13,925 nt of DNA from CAZBWS01 sp964495705 (GTDB lineage: Bacteria > Pseudomonadota > Gammaproteobacteria > HTCC5015). The stretch spans positions 1 to 13,925 of the forward strand of contig CAZBWS010000066.1 of assembly GCA_964495705.1 (NCBI GenBank), written 5' to 3'. A model generated the notes under the pieces. The model was given only the letters and a program-made list of their open reading frames with translations, had not been told where the DNA came from and searched no databases. The first letter of the stretch is position 1. The number at the start of each line of letters is the position of its first letter. Shown here in pieces: positions 6,977 through 12,511 of the stretch. Both the position numbers and the translations under genes were made by a program.

Positions 6977-8250
6977 TACAATTCGCTAGCACAGCGGTTG
7001 CTGGGCTTAACAAACTGCATGTGAACATTGCTGATACTTCTCTCTAAAAAGCCGCCTTCGCAATAACACAGATAAAATTCCCACATGCGAATAAACTCTT
7101 CGCTATAGCCCTGTGCTTTTACGATATCTAAATCCTGCATAAAGCGTTTACGCCATTCGCGCAAAGTGAGTGCATAACTATATCCGATATCTTGTAATGT
7201 ATTTAGACGAAGCTGTGACTTGCCCGCAGCACTCGCTAATAAAGAAACACAGGGAATAAAGCTGCCTGGAAAGATATAGCGCTTAATAAAATCTACTGAC
7301 TTGACTGCTTGCTCATAGCGGTGGTCTTCAATAGTGATGGCTTGAATAACCGCTATCCCATCTTCTTTAAGCAACTTAGAACAACAGGCAAAATATTCAT
7401 CCACAAATTGATGCCCCACCGCTTCAACCATTTCAATAGAAACTAATTTTTCATAGCTGCCTTGCAAGTCTCGGTAGTCTTCTAAAAGGACTGTAACCTT
7501 ATCTTCAAGGCCGGCTTTTTTGACACGATCTATAGCTAATTGATATTGCTCTTTAGAAATAGTCGTAGTAGTAACTCGGCAACCAAAGTTAGAAGCAGCA
7601 TAGACCGCACAGCCACCCCAGCCGGTACCTATTTCAAGTAAATGATCGGTAGGCTGTAGGTGTAGTTTTTCACATAGACTATGTAATTTTTGCGACTGAG
7701 CTTGCTCTAAGCTGTCATCAGCACTCTGGTATAGGGCACTGGAATACATCATCCAATCTTTATCTAAGAAAAGCTCAAATAAATCATTGCCTAGATCATA
7801 GTGTTCAGCAATATTTTTACGGCTACCGCTACGCGTGTTTTTTCGCAGGCTATGGGCAGATTTCATAACAACAGAAGCTAAGCTAGCTAATCCCCCTTCC
7901 ATTTCATCCAGCAAAGCAGAGTTTCTTACTAATATCCTTACTAGGGTCGTTAAATCATTACACGTCCAAGCGCCCTGCATGTAGGACTCTGCAGCGCCAA
8001 CGCTTCCACCTAATACAACAGCCGTAAAAAATTCTTCGTCAAGTATTTCGATACGTACAAACAAGGGTTCAGCAATACGCTGGGCATCTATATCATGCCC
8101 TAATATAATTTGTTCGGTAGGGGTATTGATTTGAATCTGGCCATCGACAATATCATCCAGCCGCTTGAGCAATAAATTTTTATAGAAGTCTGCAAAAAAT
8201 GATTTTTTAACTTTTTTATCCGTTTGCATTGGTGTGCTTGATGAATTCAT
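6976..8250 (-). CDS. CFA-synthase-family SAM-dependent fatty-acyl methyltransferase
   Basis: Protein of 424 residues of the cyclopropane-fatty-acyl-phospholipid synthase family, which transfers a methyl group from SAM to a double bond of a phospholipid acyl chain. The SAM site is LLEIGTGWGG (about 204-213), with KRYIFPGSFIPC and REWRKRF further on. Aligned by eye to E. coli Cfa, the ring-closing bicarbonate pocket is altered: C139 becomes Ser (about S171, YSSALY) and H266 becomes Gln (about Q303), while E239 (E276) and Y317 (Y359) are kept. This suggests a product other than a plain cyclopropane, as for the methylating relative UfaM of furan fatty acid synthesis. I prefer the ATG at 8248-8250 because AGGAG lies 7 nt before it; the ATG at 8254-8256 is too close. 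Confidence 0.9.
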   Translation of the reverse strand: MNSSSTPMQTDKKVKKSFFADFYKNLLLKRLDDIVDGQIQINTPTEQIILGHDIDAQRIAEPLFVRIEILDEEFFTAVVLGGSVGAAESYMQGAWTCNDLTTLVRILVRNSALLDEMEGGLASLASVVMKSAHSLRKNTRSGSRKNIAEHYDLGNDLFELFLDKDWMMYSSALYQSADDSLEQAQSQKLHSLCEKLHLQPTDHLLEIGTGWGGCAVYAASNFGCRVTTTTISKEQYQLAIDRVKKAGLEDKVTVLLEDYRDLQGSYEKLVSIEMVEAVGHQFVDEYFACCSKLLKEDGIAVIQAITIEDHRYEQAVKSVDFIKRYIFPGSFIPCVSLLASAAGKSQLRLNTLQDIGYSYALTLREWRKRFMQDLDIVKAQGYSEEFIRMWEFYLCYCEGGFLERSISNVHMQFVKPSNRCASEL

Positions 8251-8263
8251 AGCCATACTCCTA

Positions 8264-9031
8264 TCAGTTATTTTTTACGTTTTTTGGATGGGTGTGAAAG
8301 CGAATACCTTTCACGTATAACAGTAGTGCATGCCAATAAATTCGCCATGCCACTAAGACAGTTTGTAACGGATAAGCAAAGGGTAAAGATCCCATAGATT
8401 TCGCCGTGAATGGCTGATGACTACCTTGCATAGTCGCATCAAATACTTTTTCACCCTGTTGCATCAAAAGCATATGAATATTGATTTTGTTGTGTTGCAA
8501 GCTAAAGCGCCAGCGATATTGCATATCCATGGGCATAAAGGGGGAAACATGAAAGTTTTTATCAAAATCAAAACTAAGCACCTGAGTACTGTCACTATCG
8601 ACTTTATTATCAACACTTAAAACATAGGTGAATCGTTCATCCCAGGGGGTGTTGTTAATTTCAGCAACAATATGGGCTAAGTCATCACCGACATAACAGA
8701 AATAAAAGCTCACAGGATTCATTACAAAACCCAGATAGCGCGGGTGAGTCAGCAACAGTATACGACCATCGAAGTCTTGACCTGTTTGGTGCTGTATAAC
8801 GCCTTTAACCGCAGACTTTATACTTTGTTCAATACCATTATCTGACTGTATATAATCTTTCCGCCTAAATGAAATACAGTTGAAAGTCTCTCGCGACCAC
8901 AATTTACTTTTAGCAAATGTATCGTCCATGAAATCTAGATCAAACATGACCATGGCCAAAGGATATCTAAATTCATGAGATGTAGGTTTAGATCTTCGAT
9001 GCCTCACCCAGCCTCGATAAATACCGGGCAT
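8264..9031 (-). CDS. DUF1365 family protein
   Basis: Protein of 255 residues with the DUF1365 hallmarks: an N-terminal YRGWVRHRR, then LLTHPRYLGFVMNPVSFYFCY, AEINNTPWDERFTY, and FHVSPFMPMDMQYRWRF. Function is unproven; the gene almost always lies between the FAD amine-oxidase-like gene and the CFA-family methyltransferase gene, so a role in acyl-chain modification is inferred. I chose the ATG at 9029-9031, where homologues begin (MPGIYRGW), 20 bp after the upstream stop. Two longer starts exist: GTG at 9059-9061 with an AGGG upstream, and ATG at 9083-9085; both overlap the FAD gene. The stop is 13 bp before the preferred methyltransferase start and its tail supplies the AGGAG ribosome site of that gene. 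Confidence 0.87.
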   Translation of the reverse strand: MPGIYRGWVRHRRSKPTSHEFRYPLAMVMFDLDFMDDTFAKSKLWSRETFNCISFRRKDYIQSDNGIEQSIKSAVKGVIQHQTGQDFDGRILLLTHPRYLGFVMNPVSFYFCYVGDDLAHIVAEINNTPWDERFTYVLSVDNKVDSDSTQVLSFDFDKNFHVSPFMPMDMQYRWRFSLQHNKINIHMLLMQQGEKVFDATMQGSHQPFTAKSMGSLPFAYPLQTVLVAWRIYWHALLLYVKGIRFHTHPKNVKNN

Positions 9032-9050
9032 TAAGGCGTTTTTACCGTAT

Positions 9051-10334
9051 TCAGTCAGCACGCGAACTACCCTGAACAATGCCATGCTCGGCCTGAATCT
9101 GTTTTACGCAGTCCATCGCTGTACGTGCGCCATCTTCATGAAAGCCCCAGCCCCAATAAGCACCACAGTAATAGGTATTCTTGTGACCTGATATTTCTGA
9201 GCGGCGGTGCTGGGATTGCAGGGTATCTGCATTATATATAGGGTGTTCATAGCTGCGACTCACATACACTTTATCAGGGTCAATTAAATGACTACAGTTT
9301 AATGAAGTAAAAAAGTCCACTGGAGCATCAATGTTTTGTAGCAAGTTCATGTAGTAACTGACTGTACACGCCGACTCTAATTCTGTCCCTACCTTAACGC
9401 TCCAACTTGCCCATGCCTTTTTATTTTTCGGCATAACCGAGATATCTGAATGTAACTGCATTTCATTGCGCTGGTACTTTATACCGCTCAAAACCTTTAA
9501 CTCGCTCTCACTCGGGTCCAATAACATCGACAAGGCTTGATTTGAGTGAGTTGCAATAATGACTTTATCAAAATCATTCCATTCACCGTCTGCACGTACC
9601 TTAACACCAGTAGCATAACGCTTTATTTCACGCACAGGTGTCGATGTATTCACTACCCCATCAAACTGATTCAACATCGCATCAATATAGGAACGAGAGC
9701 CTCCCTTAACGACTCTCCATTCAGGACGGCCAGACAAACTTAACATTTTATGGTTTTGCATAAAGCTAACAAAATAATGTACCGGGAAATCCTCGATAGA
9801 AATGCTAGGCCCAGACCATAAGGCGCATGCCATTGGTAAAATATGATCTTGAATAAAGCTACGACTGTATTTATGAACGCGAAGATAATCGCCCAAGGTC
9901 TGTTCGCTAAGCTGCTCAGACTGACTATCAAGCAACTTAGGGCTTTGCTTATAAAAGCGTACTAGATCCCATAGCATACGATAGAAGGAGGGGTTCAATA
10001 AATTTCGACGTTGGCAAAAGAGCGTATCTATTGATGTTGCATTATATTCCAGTCCAGAACCGGTGTTATGCACACCAAAGCTCATATCGGATAGTTGACT
10101 AGGTACTTTGAGTTCTTCCAAAAAACGGGAGAAGTTAGGGTAGTTATCTTCATTAAAAACGATAAAGCCTGTATCTACCGACCAGTTTTGACCTTGTGCG
10201 TTGACCTGATGAGTATCGGTATGTCCACCTATGTAGTTATTCGCTTCGTATAAATGCACTTCATGACCATCTAGAGATAAATAATGTGCGCTCACAACAC
10301 CTGAAATACCTCCGCCTATAACTGCAATTTTCAT
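9051..10334 (-). CDS. FAD-dependent amine-oxidase-like oxidoreductase (COG2907 type)
   Basis: Flavoprotein of 427 residues. The N-terminus shows the FAD-binding Rossmann motif, VIGGGISGVVSAHYL, with an acidic residue ending the second strand (LYEANNYIGGHT). It continues with the VDTGFIVFNEDNYPNF signature and closes with the FAD-binding YYCGAYWGWGFHEDGARTAMD segment. Family relatives are annotated as amine oxidase or NAD/FAD-binding proteins. The related locus in Rhodobacter sphaeroides makes furan fatty acids through the Ufa proteins, so desaturation or oxygenation of a methylated acyl chain is plausible, but I cannot assign orthology. The ATG overlaps the desaturase stop by ATGA, with AGGAG 8 nt upstream, so it is cotranscribed and well initiated. 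Confidence 0.92.
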   Translation of the reverse strand: MKIAVIGGGISGVVSAHYLSLDGHEVHLYEANNYIGGHTDTHQVNAQGQNWSVDTGFIVFNEDNYPNFSRFLEELKVPSQLSDMSFGVHNTGSGLEYNATSIDTLFCQRRNLLNPSFYRMLWDLVRFYKQSPKLLDSQSEQLSEQTLGDYLRVHKYSRSFIQDHILPMACALWSGPSISIEDFPVHYFVSFMQNHKMLSLSGRPEWRVVKGGSRSYIDAMLNQFDGVVNTSTPVREIKRYATGVKVRADGEWNDFDKVIIATHSNQALSMLLDPSESELKVLSGIKYQRNEMQLHSDISVMPKNKKAWASWSVKVGTELESACTVSYYMNLLQNIDAPVDFFTSLNCSHLIDPDKVYVSRSYEHPIYNADTLQSQHRRSEISGHKNTYYCGAYWGWGFHEDGARTAMDCVKQIQAEHGIVQGSSRAD

Positions 10335-11284
10335 TGCTTAATCTCCTTATTTGCAAAGCTATCTTCGTAGTAGGGAGCACCGGCATAATTATCGCGCTTT
10401 TCTATAGGCACTGTTCGTACATCCCAGATTAAGCCAAGCCAAGAAAATATTTTTAAAATGTAAAATGTAATGTCGACTTCCCACCAGTAAAAACCTTGGC
10501 GAGCAGAGGCTGGAAAATAATGATGATTGTTATGCCAACCTTCGCCCAAAGTCACTAAGGCAAGGAATCCATTGTTTCTACTTTGATCCTGAGTTGCATA
10601 TCTTCGCTTGCCCACCTTGTGCGCCAAGGAGTTAATACACAGTGTTGCATGAATGAGTACGACGGTTGAGATGAAATAACCCCACACAACTAGCTGCCAC
10701 CCACTCGTGCCTAGACTGGGGTAGTAGGCGTTCAAACGATTACCGAGAATTAACAAACCCAGTGCCAGAAAAAAAGGCACTGCGGTGTCATAACGATCTA
10801 GCCAAACTAACTCTTTGTATTTTTGTAGATCAGTTACCCTTTTATAATCTGCAACATAGTTTTCACGGCTTAAAAACCAGCCCATATGGCTCCATAAAAA
10901 ACCTTTATTAGGTGTATGTGGGTCTTTTTTCTGATCTGAATGACGATGATGTGTACGGTGATGAGCAGCCCACCACAACGGGCCTCGTTGTGTAGAAGCA
11001 GCGCCAATCACTGCAAATATAAATTGTAGTACGCGGGATGTTTTAAAAGATTTGTGTGAAAAGTAGCGATGATAAAAGCCAGTTATAGCAAACATTCTCA
11101 GCAAATACAGGAATACACATATAAATATAGCTAGAGGAGAAACACCGACAGAAAAAGCAAGCAAGCACCCTAGGTGGATACCTATAAAAGGAATCACTCT
11201 CAACCAATCGACTTTTGTTTTACCGTCAGCGAAAAATTCAGCTTGATCTGCCGAAGTGTCGAACCAGTGTCTTATAGACTTCAT
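10331..11284 (-). CDS. Membrane-bound fatty acid desaturase (acyl-CoA/delta-9 type)
   Basis: Integral membrane di-iron desaturase of 317 residues that uses O2 to introduce a double bond into an acyl chain. The three histidine boxes are intact: HRYFSH (72-77), HRTHH (109-113) and HNNHH (251-255), plus the extra H222 in NSLAH, as in stearoyl-CoA desaturases. Four membrane helices are apparent (about 28-48, 50-68, 165-182, 196-216). It is the first gene of the minus-strand lipid operon; its ATG has AGAGG 7 nt upstream and lies 70 bp from the nearest operator repeat. Its presence at the head of this cluster is notable, since it could supply the unsaturated chain that the methyltransferase needs. 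Regiospecificity cannot be read from sequence. Confidence 0.95.
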   Translation of the reverse strand: MKSIRHWFDTSADQAEFFADGKTKVDWLRVIPFIGIHLGCLLAFSVGVSPLAIFICVFLYLLRMFAITGFYHRYFSHKSFKTSRVLQFIFAVIGAASTQRGPLWWAAHHRTHHRHSDQKKDPHTPNKGFLWSHMGWFLSRENYVADYKRVTDLQKYKELVWLDRYDTAVPFFLALGLLILGNRLNAYYPSLGTSGWQLVVWGYFISTVVLIHATLCINSLAHKVGKRRYATQDQSRNNGFLALVTLGEGWHNNHHYFPASARQGFYWWEVDITFYILKIFSWLGLIWDVRTVPIEKRDNYAGAPYYEDSFANKEIKQ

Positions 11285-11321
11285 AACTTATCCTCTGTTA
11301 CTAACATGTTAACCAGAAACC

Positions 11322-11370
11322 GTGAAGACTATGTGAATACCAATGAGTCTTTTATTCACCCTACTTTCAC
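11322..11370. promoter_or_regulatory. Symmetrical pair of OmpR-type operators between divergent lipid operons
   Basis: Plus strand: GTGAAGACTATGTGAAT at 11322-11338. Minus strand: GTGAAAGTAGGGTGAAT at 11370-11354. Each is two GTGAA half-sites 11 bp apart, and the two sites are mirror-placed about 11346. They lie roughly 70-74 bp from the starts of the desaturase and lipoprotein genes, one pointing at each. The same motif occurs before the response regulator gene. No convincing -35/-10 pair is visible on either side, which fits activator-dependent promoters. Binding by the neighbouring regulator is inferred. Confidence 0.65.
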
Positions 11371-11411
11371 AGTGCCCGGTGTAATTTAAGGGATCATAAT
11401 TGGAGACCATC

Positions 11412-11957
11412 ATGACCAAGGCAATCATCATTTTAAGCGCACTATTATTATCTGCTTGCGTGAGTAATGACCAGCCAAGCTATGTCAACGAATACAAAGC
11501 GATTACATCACAGGCTCATCATCAAAATATCCCCAAGGATGCTATTAGCAACTTTGTAGCTTTGTTCAGCGACCTTGATGCCGTAGGCTTAGCGGATAAA
11601 GTCAATCTCGTATATGCGGATAAGCTGTATTTCAATGACACGCTGAACACGATCAATGACCGCAAAGAAATGCTAGCTTACTTAAAGCACACTGCCAAAA
11701 ATTTAGATCGCTATACCTTCACGCTGACCGACCACGCCATCTCTGGAGAAAATTTATATCTTAGGTGGACCATGGACATAGAATTCACCGCTGCCGGCAA
11801 AGACATTCAAAGCCAGTCTATCGGCATGAGTCATTTAAAGTTTGATGCCAACGGCAAAGTGGTTGTTCACCAAGATTACTGGGATAGTGTTGAAGCAATT
11901 TACCAACACCTTCCTTACGTAGGCTATTGGATTAAAAAAGTCCGGTCTAAGTTATGA
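11412..11957 (+). CDS. NTF2/SnoaL-like lipoprotein
   Basis: Lipoprotein of 181 residues. The signal peptide ends in the lipobox LLSAC (C16), so the mature protein should be lipid-anchored facing the periplasm; residues after the Cys (VSND) do not start with Asp, favouring the outer membrane. The rest resembles the NTF2/SnoaL fold: an N-terminal helix (FVALFSDLDAVGLADKVNLVYADKLYFND), then strands through DRYTFTLTDHAISGENLYLRWTMDIEF and the closing HQDYWDSVEAIY. Such folds often bind hydrophobic ligands. SnoaL-like genes are typical members of these lipid clusters. The ATG at 11412 is chosen because TGGAG sits 6 nt upstream and it begins the signal peptide directly; the TTG at 11400 is unlikely. 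It is the first gene of the plus-strand operon. Confidence 0.87.
   Translation: MTKAIIILSALLLSACVSNDQPSYVNEYKAITSQAHHQNIPKDAISNFVALFSDLDAVGLADKVNLVYADKLYFNDTLNTINDRKEMLAYLKHTAKNLDRYTFTLTDHAISGENLYLRWTMDIEFTAAGKDIQSQSIGMSHLKFDANGKVVVHQDYWDSVEAIYQHLPYVGYWIKKVRSKL
11614..11627 (+). repeat. 14-bp repeat ATGCGGATANGCTG, copy 5
   Basis: ATGCGGATAAGCTG inside the SnoaL-like lipoprotein gene (encodes YADKL). All 13 fixed positions match. Confidence 0.8.
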
Positions 11958-12511
11958 TCAAACGCTTATTTTTCAGTATTTTATTAGGCTTTTTTTTCAG
12001 CCTATCCGCATATGCTAATAGTGATGCTCAAAGCCTCGATACTGGCGAGTTGAAATTATGTAATTCATCGGAAGTTAATATCCTATTTGTACTCGATGTT
12101 GGCGATGCGGAGCTCTATTTACCTGATTGTGAGGTCTTAGACTATTCAGAATTCATGTTAGCGATTACTTATAACCGTCCTTTCACAGCAGAAGAGTTTA
12201 TTGCTTCGTCAGACGAGTTAGTTTCTCGCAATAATTCTAGAGCAATATACCAGCAAATAAAAACAGATTTAGACTACTTCAACAGCCACTACCAAGCGGT
12301 AGAAAAAGGCGATGAGTACCGCATTAGTTACACCTTTAAAAAGGGATTGAATTTACAAAAAAATGGTAAAATACTGTCTTCTAGCGATAACGCTTTGCTT
12401 GCAAAAGCCTATTTTAAGATATGGTTTGGCGATAGACCTTTCCATAAAAAAATGAAGAAAGAACTATTAAAAAACATCCGCATTCCAGCAACCGACCTGG
12501 GTAGAAAATGA
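11954..12511 (+). CDS. Exported chalcone-isomerase-like protein
   Basis: Protein of 185 residues with a cleavable signal peptide (about 1-22, ending SAYA-NS) and a chalcone isomerase-like (Chalcone_3) domain. Supporting features are the VLDVGDAELYLP strand, FMLAITYNRPFTAEEF, the HYQAVEKGDEYRISYTF segment and the C-terminal FKIWFGDRPFHKKMKKELL. Bacterial proteins of this type are generally not flavonoid enzymes. The fold is shared with plant fatty-acid-binding proteins, so binding of an acyl chain in the periplasm is a reasonable inference here. The ATG overlaps the lipoprotein stop (ATGA), and its own stop overlaps the next start in the same way, so the three genes form a tightly coupled unit. 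A 14-bp repeat copy (11998-12011) lies in its signal peptide. Confidence 0.85.
   Translation: MIKRLFFSILLGFFFSLSAYANSDAQSLDTGELKLCNSSEVNILFVLDVGDAELYLPDCEVLDYSEFMLAITYNRPFTAEEFIASSDELVSRNNSRAIYQQIKTDLDYFNSHYQAVEKGDEYRISYTFKKGLNLQKNGKILSSSDNALLAKAYFKIWFGDRPFHKKMKKELLKNIRIPATDLGRK
11998..12011 (-). repeat. 14-bp repeat ATGCGGATANGCTG, copy 6
   Basis: Minus-strand ATGCGGATAGGCTG in the signal-peptide region of the chalcone-isomerase-like gene (gene strand encodes SLSAY). Identical to copies 1 and 3. Confidence 0.8.

Noticed and set aside
11302..11311. Palindrome TAACATGTTA upstream of the desaturase, as a DesT-like operator
   Set aside because: A 10-bp palindrome is expected more than ten times in a window this size, and it does not resemble the DesT site I remember.
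11332..11360. CRP-like site (TGTGA ... TCAC)
   Set aside because: CRP needs TGTGA-N6-TCACA; here the arms are far more than 6 bp apart, and the 11-bp direct repeats explain the words better.
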